NCBI GenBank assembly: GCA_002384055.1
Contig: DGAU01000011.1
Span: 74,948 to 105,968 of the forward strand
DNA from: Flavobacteriaceae bacterium UBA4022
GTDB taxonomy: Bacteria; Bacteroidota; Bacteroidia; Flavobacteriales; Flavobacteriaceae
Direction: 5' to 3'
Length of the DNA stretch: 31,021 nt
Shown in pieces: positions 1 through 8,092 of this stretch (position 1 is its first letter; every line of letters begins with the position of its first letter). The notes beneath the pieces are model-generated. The model saw only the letters and a program-made list of their open reading frames with translations, searched no databases and had not been told where the DNA came from. The translations under genes were made by a program, and so were the position numbers.

Positions 1-1727
1 TGACAACCCTTTTGGCCACTCAGGAATACGCCCAGGAATCTACCCGTAGCAGCAGTGATTTGAGCATAACCCCGGATGGTAAGAAAAAAACCATCAATAC
101 AGGATTGGATTATGAATACATAACAGAATACAGCTATGGTCCTTTGGAGAGTTTGAATTTGATGATTCCTAGATTTATGGGTGGGGCCTCTAATGAGCCA
201 TTACCAGAACCGTCAAAAACACTAAGCGCTTTGAGAGATTTGGGAGCAACGGCGCAAGAAGCGCGTCAAATTGCGCCTCAGATTCCCATGTACTGGGGAG
301 AACAGCCTATTGTCGCTGCACCAGCTTATATAGGGGCAGCATTACTGACCTTAGCGCTTTTGGGTTTGTTCTTTGTCCGTAGTCTAAACTTGCGATGGAT
401 TTTGCCCGCCATAATTATGGCCTTATTGCTTTCATGGGGTGAGCATCTGGATGTTTTGACCCGATGGTTTGTCGACTATGTACCGTTATATAATAAGTTC
501 CGCGCCGTATCTTCCATTCAAGTACTCATCGAATTATTGATACCTGTTATGGCGGTTCTTGGCCTCAATCGATTTTTTAACGCCAATACCTCTAAGCAAG
601 AGCAAGTTAATGCCTTACGCAAGACCCTTTGGATTATCGTTGGTGTCTTTGTACTCACGCTCATCGCAGGATTTTTCTTATTGAGTTTTTCTGGTCCATA
701 TGACAGTTATTTTATGGACCAATTAGGAATGACCTTTGTGGATGCTGTGCGCGCCGATCGCCAGACTTTATGGCTCAACGATACATTACGTTCCGTTATT
801 TTTTCTGGACTTACCTTAGGCACTTTGTGGCTGGCTATTGGCCATAAACTCACACGAAACTTGGCCGCGGCCGCGCTCATATGTTTGGTTGTGTTCGATT
901 TGGTAGGGGTGGCTTCGCGCTATGTCAACGAAGAAGACTTTGTGGCCGCACGGATGATGGAGCGACCTTTTCAGAGCTCCAGGGCTGATCAAAACATTCT
1001 CAAGGATACCGCATATTTTCGGGTCTTGGATTTAACTAGCGCCCCATTTAATAGTGGGCGTGCAAGCTATTTTCACCAGCACATAGGCGGGTATCATGCG
1101 GCGAAACCCAAGCGCATGCAAGATCTATATGAATTTTATATCGCCGATGAGTACCCACAAGTACTCAATATGTTGAATGTTAAATACATCATTCGTTCGG
1201 ACCAGAAGACCGGAGCGCCCAAAGAGATACAAAATTTGGCCAACAATGGTCCAGCTTGGTTCGTTTCAGATATTTTGGCGGTTGATTCAGCTGATGAGGC
1301 TTTGTTGTCTCTGAGCCAAATTGATTCAAAACAAACTGCAGTGATCCGGCGTGAGGAAATTCAAAAGTTGCCAGTTTCCTCGATTCAACGAGATTCTTTA
1401 GCCCAAATTGTGCTCATCAGTCATCAGCCCAATAAACTTGTTTATCGCTCTACAGCGACAACAGACCAATTGGCTGTGTTTTCTGAAATTTACTATCCAA
1501 AGGGTTGGCGAATCACCATAGACAATAAACCGGTTGACATGATCCGCGCAAACTATGTTCTGCGGGCCTTAATCATTCCAGAAGGTGCGCACGACATTGT
1601 TTTTTCTTTTGAGCCTGAAGTGGTGCAGCAGGGCAGTCTTTATGGTATTATGAGTTGTGTCGTTTTTGTTTTATTGATTTCATTGGCCAGTTACAAGAAG
1701 GGCCGTTCTTTGTTCTCATCTAATTGA
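1..1727 (+). CDS. YfhO-like integral membrane protein, C-terminal part (5' end outside window)
   Basis: The reading frame is open to the window edge, so this is the C-terminal ~575 residues of a larger protein. About six hydrophobic segments follow a ~90-residue loop (first near PAYIGAALLTLALLGLFFV, last near NLAAAALICLVVFDLVGV). A soluble region follows, with the ending typical of Bacteroidota YfhO proteins (GWRITIDNKPVD, ALIIPEGAHDIVFSFEP), and then one terminal membrane helix (GSLYGIMSCVVFVLLISLAS). YfhO is a GT-C-like family linked in Firmicutes to sugar modification of envelope polymers; the substrate here is unknown. The stop codon overlaps the glycosyltransferase start by 4 bp, which suggests co-translation and a shared role in surface glycan or lipid glycosylation. 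The family call is firm and the function is inferred. Confidence 0.85.
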   Translation, partial: TTLLATQEYAQESTRSSSDLSITPDGKKKTINTGLDYEYITEYSYGPLESLNLMIPRFMGGASNEPLPEPSKTLSALRDLGATAQEARQIAPQIPMYWGEQPIVAAPAYIGAALLTLALLGLFFVRSLNLRWILPAIIMALLLSWGEHLDVLTRWFVDYVPLYNKFRAVSSIQVLIELLIPVMAVLGLNRFFNANTSKQEQVNALRKTLWIIVGVFVLTLIAGFFLLSFSGPYDSYFMDQLGMTFVDAVRADRQTLWLNDTLRSVIFSGLTLGTLWLAIGHKLTRNLAAAALICLVVFDLVGVASRYVNEEDFVAARMMERPFQSSRADQNILKDTAYFRVLDLTSAPFNSGRASYFHQHIGGYHAAKPKRMQDLYEFYIADEYPQVLNMLNVKYIIRSDQKTGAPKEIQNLANNGPAWFVSDILAVDSADEALLSLSQIDSKQTAVIRREEIQKLPVSSIQRDSLAQIVLISHQPNKLVYRSTATTDQLAVFSEIYYPKGWRITIDNKPVDMIRANYVLRALIIPEGAHDIVFSFEPEVVQQGSLYGIMSCVVFVLLISLASYKKGRSLFSSN

Positions 1728-3019
1728 TCCATTTGACGCCGCAAAAAGTTTTAATCATCTGTTATTATTGGCCGCCAGCCGGTGGGCCAGGTGTGCAGCG
1801 TTGGCTCAAATTTGTGACCTATTTTTCTCAATTCGGTATCGAGCCGATTGTATACTGTCCTGCACAAGCGCATTACCCGATTGTTGATCAAAGTCTAGTG
1901 GCTAATGTGCCGGTTGGGATCACCGTACTGCAGACACCAATAAAAGAGCCTGCCCGCTGGGCCCAAAAGCTATTCAGTCGCCAAACAAAGGATTTAAGTC
2001 GGGGGATCATCACTTCAGGCAAGAAGGACTGGGTAGAAAGATTTTTGCTTTTTGTACGGGGTCATTTTTTTATACCAGATGCGCGTATCGGTTGGGTAAA
2101 GCCATCTGTGTCATTTTTGTCGGGTTACCTGCAAGAGCATACAGACATTAAAACCATTATTACCACAGGACCTCCCCACAGTCTGCATCTCATTGGGTCA
2201 GCTCTTAAACAAAAACTTGCAATCAAGTGGGTTGCCGATTTTCGTGATCCATGGACACAAATTCATTACCACAAGGACTTAAATTTGAGTTCATGGGCGG
2301 CAAAGAAGCACCAAAGATTGGAACAACAGGTTTTGACAATGGCCGATCATATAGTGGTGACGAGTCCTTTGACTAAGACACATTTTAAGGCCCTTACACA
2401 GCAGCCCATTAGTCTTGTCACCAATGGTTATGACCCCATTGATTTCCCTGAAACGTCTTCTGCATCGGGACATTTTGACTTAGTGCATACGGGGACACTT
2501 TTGGCAGAAAGAAATCCAAATGTTCTATGGGAAGCCTTGTCTGAGCTCATTAAAAATACTGACTTTAAAGCCAAAGCAAAGGTGCATTTGGTCGGGGTAG
2601 TCGCCCCGTCCATTAGATCTTCTATAAAGCGTTATGGCCTGGAAGATATTGTCGAACTGCACGGTTATGTGCCTCATCAAGAAGCCCTGCAGTGGGTGGT
2701 CGACGCACAGTTACTCTTATTGGTCGAAATGAATAAGGAAACAGTCAAAGACATCATACCCGGAAAATTTTTCGAATACTTGGGCGCCTCAGCAAAAACC
2801 TTGGCAATCGGTCCAGAAGATGGGGTGATAAAAGAATTGATTGAATCGACTCAAAGTGGCGCTTATTTTGGATACCATAATGTTGCGTCAATAAAGGACT
2901 TCATTGCCGAAGAATTTGAGCGATACCAAAATGACGTGCGGCCTGTGAAATCTTTTGCCGCAGAATATGAGCGCAAGGCATTGACCCAAAAAATGGCAGC
3001 TCTTGTCAAGTCATTATAG
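1724..3019 (+). CDS. GT-B fold glycosyltransferase (family 4-like)
   Basis: The protein has 431 residues. The N-terminal Rossmann half begins KVLIICYYWPPAGGPGVQRW, a typical start of Bacteroidota GT4-like enzymes with the glycine-rich loop. The middle has FRDPW and a NGYDPIDF linker motif. The C-terminal donor-binding half carries PGKFFEYLGASAKTLAI followed by an acidic GVIKELIE stretch, similar to the E-x7-E region of retaining GT-B enzymes. No membrane segment or signal peptide is seen, so it should act at the cytoplasmic face. The start is a TTG overlapping the upstream stop (TTGA); a second TTG three codons on is an alternative, and there is no nearby ATG. It is coupled to the YfhO-like gene, so the two probably work on the same glycoconjugate. 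Donor and acceptor cannot be told from sequence. Confidence 0.85.
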   Translation: MIHLTPQKVLIICYYWPPAGGPGVQRWLKFVTYFSQFGIEPIVYCPAQAHYPIVDQSLVANVPVGITVLQTPIKEPARWAQKLFSRQTKDLSRGIITSGKKDWVERFLLFVRGHFFIPDARIGWVKPSVSFLSGYLQEHTDIKTIITTGPPHSLHLIGSALKQKLAIKWVADFRDPWTQIHYHKDLNLSSWAAKKHQRLEQQVLTMADHIVVTSPLTKTHFKALTQQPISLVTNGYDPIDFPETSSASGHFDLVHTGTLLAERNPNVLWEALSELIKNTDFKAKAKVHLVGVVAPSIRSSIKRYGLEDIVELHGYVPHQEALQWVVDAQLLLLVEMNKETVKDIIPGKFFEYLGASAKTLAIGPEDGVIKELIESTQSGAYFGYHNVASIKDFIAEEFERYQNDVRPVKSFAAEYERKALTQKMAALVKSL

Positions 3020-3064
3020 GCCCATAAGGCCCATTTTAGACCAGTTATTTCGCCATGGAATGAC

Positions 3065-5842
3065 TCAAATCTTGTCTTTGAGGTATTGGCCAGTAAAGGA
3101 CCCGACACTCTGGGCAATCTCTTCGGGTGTGCCCTGTGCAACGATTTGCCCGCCTTTTTGCCCGCCCTCAGGCCCTAGGTCAATCACATGATCAGCACAT
3201 TTGATCAGTTCTAAATTATGCTCTACAACAACAATTGTATGCCCTTTTTCTAGTAAGGCATAAAACGAGGCCAACAATTTTTGAATGTCATGAAAATGGA
3301 GTCCCGTTGTGGGTTCATCGAAAATAAAGAAGGTCTTTTCTTTGGTATCGCCCTTGACCAAAAATGAAGCGAGTTTTATCCTTTGGGCTTCACCCCCTGA
3401 AAGGGTAGAGGAGCTTTGTCCCAATTGGACATAACCCAAGCCAACGTCTTGAAGGGGGCGTAATTTGGTAATGATTTTGTGCTCTTGTTGGGTGTCAAAG
3501 AAAGCGATGGCCTCATCGACGGTCATAGACAGAACATCGAAGATGGATTTTTCATGAAAACGCACCTCCAAAATCTCGCGTTTAAAGCGTTTGCCCGAAC
3601 AAGCCTCACAAATCAGATGTACATCGGCCATGAACTGCATTTCAATGGTCACTTCCCCTTCCCCTTTGCAAGTATCACAGCGACCACCATCGACATTAAA
3701 GCTAAAATGTTTGGCTTTGTAACCTCTTAGGTTACTGAGCTTTTGACGGGCAAACAAGTTGCGTATGTCGTCATAGGCCTTGATATAGGTTACGGGATTA
3801 GATCTGCTCGAACGTCCAATGGGGTTTTGATCAACAAACTCGACATTTTTGATCCGGTCTGTTGCTCCGGTAAGCTCAGAATAGGCACCTGGTTTATCAC
3901 CGTAACCCGTTACTTTTCTGAGTAAGGCGGGGTATAAAATACTCTTGACCAAGGTTGTTTTGCCACTTCCAGAAACTCCGGTAACCACCGTGAAAACACC
4001 CAAAGGAAAATGTGCATCAACATTTTTTAAGTTATGTTGGCGCGCACCAATGATCGATATAGGATAGTCGCTGTGTCGTCTCTTGCTGGGCACCTCAATT
4101 CGTCGCGCACCACTGAGATACTGGGCGGTAAGACTTTTTGACTTTAAAATGGTCTCAAATGGGCCTTCGGCCATGACCTCGCCACCAAATGTTCCGGCTT
4201 CTGGACCAATATCGATGATATGATCTGCAGCTCTCATGATTTCTTCGTCGTGTTCGACGACAATTACTGTGTTGCCGATGTCTCGAAGGGCCCTTAGGAC
4301 TTCAATAAGTCGCTCGGTGTCTTTAGAATGCAAACCAATACTTGGTTCGTCGAGAATATACATAGAGCCTACCAGACTACTGGCCAAGGAAGTCGCTAAA
4401 TTAATGCGTTGCGATTCGCCGCCAGATAGGGTATTGCTTTTTCGATTTAAAGTCAGATAGCCCAGTCCCACATTATTGAGAAAATTCAGTCGGTTATTGA
4501 TCTCAACAAGTAAACGCTTACTCACTTGAGTGTCGTAGGGGTCTAAGGTCAACATGCTGAAGGTTTCCTTTAGTTCATCTAAGGGTTTTTTGACCAAGTC
4601 TTGAATCGAATACCCTTGAATTTTGACGTAAGCTGCATCTTGCTTAAGCCTCGCTCCTTCGCAGGTCGTGCATAATGTTTTTCCGCGGTAGCGCGATAAC
4701 ATAACCCGGTTTTGGATTTTATAATTTTTGGCCTCCAACTGATCAAAAAATTCTTGTAAACCAATAAAGTGTTCGTTGCCTTGCCAGATCAGCCGCTTTT
4801 GTGCTTCGGTAAGTTCAAAGAAGGGTTTGTGTATAGGGAAGTCAAATTTGTACGCTGAATTGACCAGCTGGTCGCGATAAAAACTCATACTTTCGCCGCG
4901 CCAAGGGAAAATAGCATTATCATAAACCGATAAGGTGGCATTGGGAACCACTAATTCGGGGTCAATACCCACAATGTCGCCATAGCCCTCGCAAGTGGGG
5001 CAAGCGCCAAAGGGGTTGTTGAAGCTAAACAAATGTACATTGGGCTCCACGAAGCTCATCCCGTCTCGCTCGAATCTATTGCTGAAAAAACTGGTGCCCG
5101 GGATATCCACCCGTTCCAAAATGAGCGTGCCTTTGCCTTCAAAAAACGCAATTTGAATTGCATCTGCCAGGCGGTTCAAGAAGTCTTCGTCCTCTGCGGT
5201 CACAATCCTATCAATAACAATAAACAAATCGGCGGTGTCGGTAATGTCTAAATTATCGTCAATGCGTTTGATTTCACCTTGGTGCTTGATTCTAGAAAAC
5301 CCTTGCTGGGCGAGTGTGTTGATTTTTTCTTTTAAAGCACGTCCTTTTTCCAAAATAATGGGAGCCAATAAAAGTAGGCGCGTCCCCGGTTCCATGGCCA
5401 CCACTGCATCGATAACGTCGGTAACGGTATCTTTTTTTACTTTCTGTCCCGAAACAGGCGAATAGGTCTTTCCGATGCGGGCGAAGAGTAATTTTAAGTA
5501 GTCATAAATCTCAGTAGAGGTGCCTACGGTAGAACGCGGGTTGGTCGCATTGACTCGCTGTTCTATGGCAATGGCAGGGGCTATTCCTTTTATGGAATCG
5601 ACTTTAGGTTTGTCTAAACGACCTAAAAATTGTCGGGCATAAGACGACAGGCTTTCTACATAACGTCTTTGGCCTTCTGCATAAAGTGTGTCAAAAGCTA
5701 GGCTGGATTTTCCGCTTCCCGACAAACCGGTAATGACAATGAGTTGATGACGGGGTAGGGCAACAGTAATGTTCTTAAGATTGTGCAGTTTTGCCCCTTG
5801 AATCAAAATTGAATCACTCGCCATGGTCGCTTTTCGTGTCAT
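3065..5842 (-). CDS. uvrA: UvrABC excinuclease subunit A
   Basis: This is the DNA damage-recognition ATPase of nucleotide excision repair, 925 residues and close to the usual ~940. It has two ABC modules. The first Walker A is GLSGSGKSS (about residues 39-47) with signature LSGGESQR; the second has GVSGSGKTT and LSGGEAQR (814-821). The C-terminal zinc module is intact (Cys722, 725, 745, 748). The N-terminal zinc module keeps only its second pair (ACPTCEGYG); where E. coli has the first CxxC this protein reads FSNRFERDG, so that finger is probably not formed. A second Met (MASD, codon 7, position 5824) is an equally good start. It is convergent with the glycosyltransferase, with a 45-bp gap and no obvious hairpin terminator. 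Confidence 0.97.
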   Translation of the reverse strand: MTRKATMASDSILIQGAKLHNLKNITVALPRHQLIVITGLSGSGKSSLAFDTLYAEGQRRYVESLSSYARQFLGRLDKPKVDSIKGIAPAIAIEQRVNATNPRSTVGTSTEIYDYLKLLFARIGKTYSPVSGQKVKKDTVTDVIDAVVAMEPGTRLLLLAPIILEKGRALKEKINTLAQQGFSRIKHQGEIKRIDDNLDITDTADLFIVIDRIVTAEDEDFLNRLADAIQIAFFEGKGTLILERVDIPGTSFFSNRFERDGMSFVEPNVHLFSFNNPFGACPTCEGYGDIVGIDPELVVPNATLSVYDNAIFPWRGESMSFYRDQLVNSAYKFDFPIHKPFFELTEAQKRLIWQGNEHFIGLQEFFDQLEAKNYKIQNRVMLSRYRGKTLCTTCEGARLKQDAAYVKIQGYSIQDLVKKPLDELKETFSMLTLDPYDTQVSKRLLVEINNRLNFLNNVGLGYLTLNRKSNTLSGGESQRINLATSLASSLVGSMYILDEPSIGLHSKDTERLIEVLRALRDIGNTVIVVEHDEEIMRAADHIIDIGPEAGTFGGEVMAEGPFETILKSKSLTAQYLSGARRIEVPSKRRHSDYPISIIGARQHNLKNVDAHFPLGVFTVVTGVSGSGKTTLVKSILYPALLRKVTGYGDKPGAYSELTGATDRIKNVEFVDQNPIGRSSRSNPVTYIKAYDDIRNLFARQKLSNLRGYKAKHFSFNVDGGRCDTCKGEGEVTIEMQFMADVHLICEACSGKRFKREILEVRFHEKSIFDVLSMTVDEAIAFFDTQQEHKIITKLRPLQDVGLGYVQLGQSSSTLSGGEAQRIKLASFLVKGDTKEKTFFIFDEPTTGLHFHDIQKLLASFYALLEKGHTIVVVEHNLELIKCADHVIDLGPEGGQKGGQIVAQGTPEEIAQSVGSFTGQYLKDKI

Positions 5843-5873
5843 TTGTATGTGTTAATCCGGACTAAGAAAGTGG

Positions 5874-5881
5874 CAAAGATA
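5874..5881 (-). promoter_or_regulatory. -7 promoter element of uvrA (TATCTTTG)
   Basis: TATCTTTG on the minus strand fits the Bacteroidota TAnnTTTG consensus, 31 bp upstream of the uvrA start at 5842. No TTG lies at the expected distance, so only the -7 half is supported. No LexA-type operator was recognised. Confidence 0.45.
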
Positions 5882-5945
5882 CTATTAACAGCGCAAGATT
5901 TTGGACCTAGACGAGTCTAAATTTTATAGAAAAAAGTTTGAAATT

Positions 5946-5977
5946 TTGTAAATCAAAGACTTTTGTTGTTATATTTA
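5946..5977 (+). promoter_or_regulatory. Candidate promoter of the ECF sigma gene
   Basis: TTG (5946-5948), a 21-bp spacer and TATATTTA (5970-5977, 7 of 8 bases of TAnnTTTG read loosely) form a Bacteroidota housekeeping-type promoter. It would leave a long leader of about 100 nt before the ATG at 6083. A short inverted repeat (TAGAC-GA-GTCTA, 5908-5919) lies upstream. Confidence 0.45.
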
Positions 5978-6082
5978 CAGTCAACCACATAAAACTAAGT
6001 GCCTATAGCATACGACTACTTTTATTATTTATAAACCGATTCGAATCTGCCCAAAGGGTTTGGATCATTTAAAAGTATCGTT

Positions 6083-6667
6083 ATGAAATATAGCATGAAT
6101 TCAGATGCACTATTAGTTAGTGCCTACATTAGTGGTGATGAATCCGCTCTAGGAGAATTAATTACACGACACAAAGACCGCATATATCGTTTTATTTATT
6201 CGAAAGTCTATGATCGTGATGCGACCGAAGATATTTTTCAGGACACCTTTGTCAAGGTCATTCAAACCCTAAAAAAAGGAGCTTATAACGAAGAAGGTAA
6301 ATTTTTGCCGTGGGTCATGCGTATTGCCCATAATTTGGTCATCGATTTTTTCAGAAAAAATAACCGTATGCCGAAGTTTGAAAGCAGCGATGATTTCAAT
6401 ATTTTTTCTGTTTTAAGCGACGGAACCATGAATGCTGAATCCAGTATTATCAAAGACCAGGTAGAAAAAGACCTGCAGCGCATCATAGAAGAATTGCCAG
6501 AGGATCAAAGAGAGGTCTTGATCATGCGTATCTACAAAGACATGAGTTTTAAAGAGATTAGTGAGCAGACTGGAGTGAGTATTAATACTGCTTTAGGGCG
6601 CATGCGCTATGCCCTGATCAATCTCAGAAAAGTGATTGACCGCAATCAAATTATTTTGACGAATTAA
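6083..6667 (+). CDS. ECF-type RNA polymerase sigma-70 family factor
   Basis: The protein has 194 residues, normal for ECF (group 4) sigma factors. Region 2 spans about residues 26-95, with EDIFQDTFVKV for core binding and WVMRIAHNLVIDFFRKNNR at the -10 recognition helix. Region 4 spans about 137-185, with LPEDQREVLIMRIY and the helix-turn-helix MSFKEISEQTGVSINTALGR. Regions 1 and 3 are absent as expected. MNSDALL at codon 5 is an alternative start. No anti-sigma gene with a membrane helix or zinc-binding HxxxCxxC lies beside it; the next gene is a 50-residue soluble protein. This places it with the constitutively present flavobacterial ECF-like factors rather than a classic stress pair, but its targets are unknown. 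Confidence 0.93.
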   Translation: MKYSMNSDALLVSAYISGDESALGELITRHKDRIYRFIYSKVYDRDATEDIFQDTFVKVIQTLKKGAYNEEGKFLPWVMRIAHNLVIDFFRKNNRMPKFESSDDFNIFSVLSDGTMNAESSIIKDQVEKDLQRIIEELPEDQREVLIMRIYKDMSFKEISEQTGVSINTALGRMRYALINLRKVIDRNQIILTN

Positions 6668-6693
6668 TGAGGCAATAAGTTAGTTGCTAGAGC

Positions 6694-6715
6694 GTTATTA
6701 AAAAACATTAATAAC
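6694..6715. repeat. Inverted repeat between sigma gene and small ORF
   Basis: GTTATTAA (6694-6701) and TTAATAAC (6708-6715) are perfect 8-bp arms around AAAACA. With no T-run after it and all-AT pairing apart from the outer G-C, it is a poor terminator. It could be a weak RNA hairpin or a protein site ahead of the small ORF at 6728. Confidence 0.5.
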
Positions 6716-6727
6716 AATAAACGATCT

Positions 6728-6880
6728 ATGGCAAAACTTTATTCTCAAACCTCACGTTGGGAATGCGTGCATAAACAATTGATTCCCAAAGACGACACGA
6801 TCGCCTTTTTGTTAGATTACTCAAGGTCATTAAGTTATTTAGACTGTTCTGTAGGAACGGTAGAAATTAATTTGAATTAG
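6728..6880 (+). CDS. Small conserved-type protein of 50 residues downstream of the sigma factor
   Basis: The ORF starts at ATG 6728 (MAKLYSQTSRWECVHKQLIP) and ends TVEINLN, followed 11 bp later by a strong terminator. It lies 60 bp after the sigma gene on the same strand. The pattern (N-terminal LYS..S.WE, a middle PK.DTIAFLLDYSRSLSYL helix, an acidic/hydrophobic end) resembles short hypothetical proteins that I recall in flavobacterial genomes at this same sigma-to-nth position. It has no signal peptide, membrane segment or zinc motif (two separated Cys, at 13 and 40). The predicted helical middle segment would suit a protein-protein contact. A role as modulator of the sigma factor is a guess from position only. 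Confidence 0.65.
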   Translation: MAKLYSQTSRWECVHKQLIPKDDTIAFLLDYSRSLSYLDCSVGTVEINLN

Positions 6881-6890
6881 TTGGCTTAAG

Positions 6891-6916
6891 AAAAACCCGC
6901 GATAGCGGGTTTTTTT
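6891..6916. terminator. Bidirectional rho-independent terminator
   Basis: ACCCGC (6895-6900), loop GATA, GCGGGT (6905-6910), flanked by an A-run before and a T-run after, so it reads as an intrinsic terminator on both strands. It ends the sigma/small-ORF transcript on the plus strand and nth (stop at 6922) on the minus strand. Confidence 0.92.
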
Positions 6917-6921
6917 ATGGC

Positions 6922-7566
6922 TTATTTAAATTCATTTAAGACGCTTTTGCGGCCAATAGTTCGGGTGATGATGTCCTGCTCAATGCGCCATCCTCGTGCA
7001 GGAGAATAGGCGCGTCCATAATAAATGATCTGAATGTGCAGATCATTCCACAGTTCCTCAGGAAACAAACGCTTGGCGTCGCGTTCGGTTTGAACGACAT
7101 TTTTGCCATTGCTTAATCCCCAGCGATACATCAAACGATGAATATGAGTGTCTACAGGAAATGTAGCAATACCAAAGGCCTGAGACAAAACGACACTGGC
7201 CGTCTTATGTCCCACAGCGGGCATGGCTTCTAAGGCCTCGAAGGACTGAGGGACAACCCCATCATATTGTTCTACAAGCATTTTGGATAGGCCATGAATG
7301 CCCTTAGCCTTCATTGGAGATAAACCCACAGGTTTGATGATCGCTCGAATTTCTTCAACAGTTAGTTTTACCATGTCGTAAGGATTGTCAGCCCGTTCAA
7401 AAAGAAGAGGTGTGATCAGGTTCACGCGTGCATCCGTGCTTTGTGCCGAAAGTAACACAGAGATCAATAGGGTGTAAGGGTCCTTGTGATCCAGAGGAAT
7501 GGGTGGATTGGGAAAAAGCGCTTTGAGCGTTTTGATGACAAATGCCACCTTTTCGAATTTGGTCAT
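6922..7566 (-). CDS. nth: Endonuclease III-like DNA glycosylase/AP lyase lacking the Fe-S cluster cysteines
   Basis: The protein has 214 residues from ATG 7566 (MTKFEKVAF). A longer in-frame start at 7656 would lie upstream of the -7 box at 7594-7601 and inside the divergent peroxiredoxin gene, so it is rejected. The helix-hairpin-helix and catalytic motifs are intact: AMPAVGHKTASVV with Lys121 and FPVDTHIHRL with Asp139. These match K120 and D138 of E. coli Nth, so bifunctional glycosylase/AP lyase activity on oxidised pyrimidines is expected. The C-terminal [4Fe-4S] loop is present in length but all four Cys are replaced: YYGRAYSPARGWRIEQDII has Ser188 where E. coli has the first Cys, and no Cys after it. 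The enzyme is therefore predicted to be cluster-free. Confidence 0.93.
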   Translation of the reverse strand: MTKFEKVAFVIKTLKALFPNPPIPLDHKDPYTLLISVLLSAQSTDARVNLITPLLFERADNPYDMVKLTVEEIRAIIKPVGLSPMKAKGIHGLSKMLVEQYDGVVPQSFEALEAMPAVGHKTASVVLSQAFGIATFPVDTHIHRLMYRWGLSNGKNVVQTERDAKRLFPEELWNDLHIQIIYYGRAYSPARGWRIEQDIITRTIGRKSVLNEFK

Positions 7567-7593
7567 TTTGTTTACCTTTACCTGTGGTTTTGT

Positions 7594-7601
7594 CAAATTT
7601 A
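7594..7601 (-). promoter_or_regulatory. -7 promoter element of nth (TAAATTTG)
   Basis: An exact TAnnTTTG match on the minus strand, 27 bp before the ATG at 7566, leaving a leader of about 20 nt. No TTG is found at the usual upstream spacing. It decides the short start of nth. Confidence 0.5.
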
Positions 7602-7627
7602 AGGACAACCAGTAAGAAAATCTAAAA

Positions 7628-8092
7628 ATGACTATGAATACATTGGAACAAGGCACACCAGCATTTAATTTTTCGGGTATAGACCAAGATCAAAATCACA
7701 TTAGTCTAGGTGATTATAAGGGTAAAAAGTTGATTATTTTTTTCTATCCAGCAGCAAGCACCCCCGGATGTACCGCGCAAGCATGTAATTTGACCGATAA
7801 TTATGCGGCCCTTAGCGAGGCAGGATATAGCATTTTGGGGGTCAGTGCAGACACACCTGCCAAACAAAATAAGTTCAAAGAAAAGTTTGGGTTTCCTTTT
7901 CCATTACTGGCGGACAGTGACAAAACTGTGATCAATGGTTTTGGTGTTTGGGGCCCAAAAAAATTCATGGGCCGCGAATACGATGGGATTCATCGCGTTA
8001 CTTTTATGATTAGTGAAGCGGGCGTCATTGAGCATGTGATTTCGAAGGTCAAAACCAAGGATCATGCAGCGCAGATTTTGGCTATGCTATAG
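7628..8092 (+). CDS. bcp: Thioredoxin-dependent thiol peroxidase, BCP/PrxQ-type peroxiredoxin
   Basis: The protein has 154 residues, matching the BCP family. The active site YPAASTPGCTAQACN carries the peroxidatic Cys48 and a resolving Cys53 five residues later, the atypical 2-Cys BCP arrangement, so it should reduce H2O2 and organic hydroperoxides at thioredoxin's expense in the cytoplasm. GVWGPKKFMGREYDGIHRVTF is the usual C-terminal signature. A second ATG two codons on (7634) is an alternative start. It is divergent from nth, a pairing of oxidative-damage repair and peroxide removal, and its 3' end overlaps the convergent gene at 8082 by 11 bp. Confidence 0.96.
   Translation: MTMNTLEQGTPAFNFSGIDQDQNHISLGDYKGKKLIIFFYPAASTPGCTAQACNLTDNYAALSEAGYSILGVSADTPAKQNKFKEKFGFPFPLLADSDKTVINGFGVWGPKKFMGREYDGIHRVTFMISEAGVIEHVISKVKTKDHAAQILAML

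Noticed and set aside
3479..5465. Several plus-strand ORFs of 60-83 codons inside uvrA
   Set aside because: They are antisense to well-conserved uvrA motifs, have no start context or homology, and simply mirror its codon pattern.
7567..7656. 30-residue N-terminal extension of Nth
   Set aside because: It would start inside the divergent peroxiredoxin gene and upstream of the -7 box at 7594-7601; the family begins at MTKFEKVAF.
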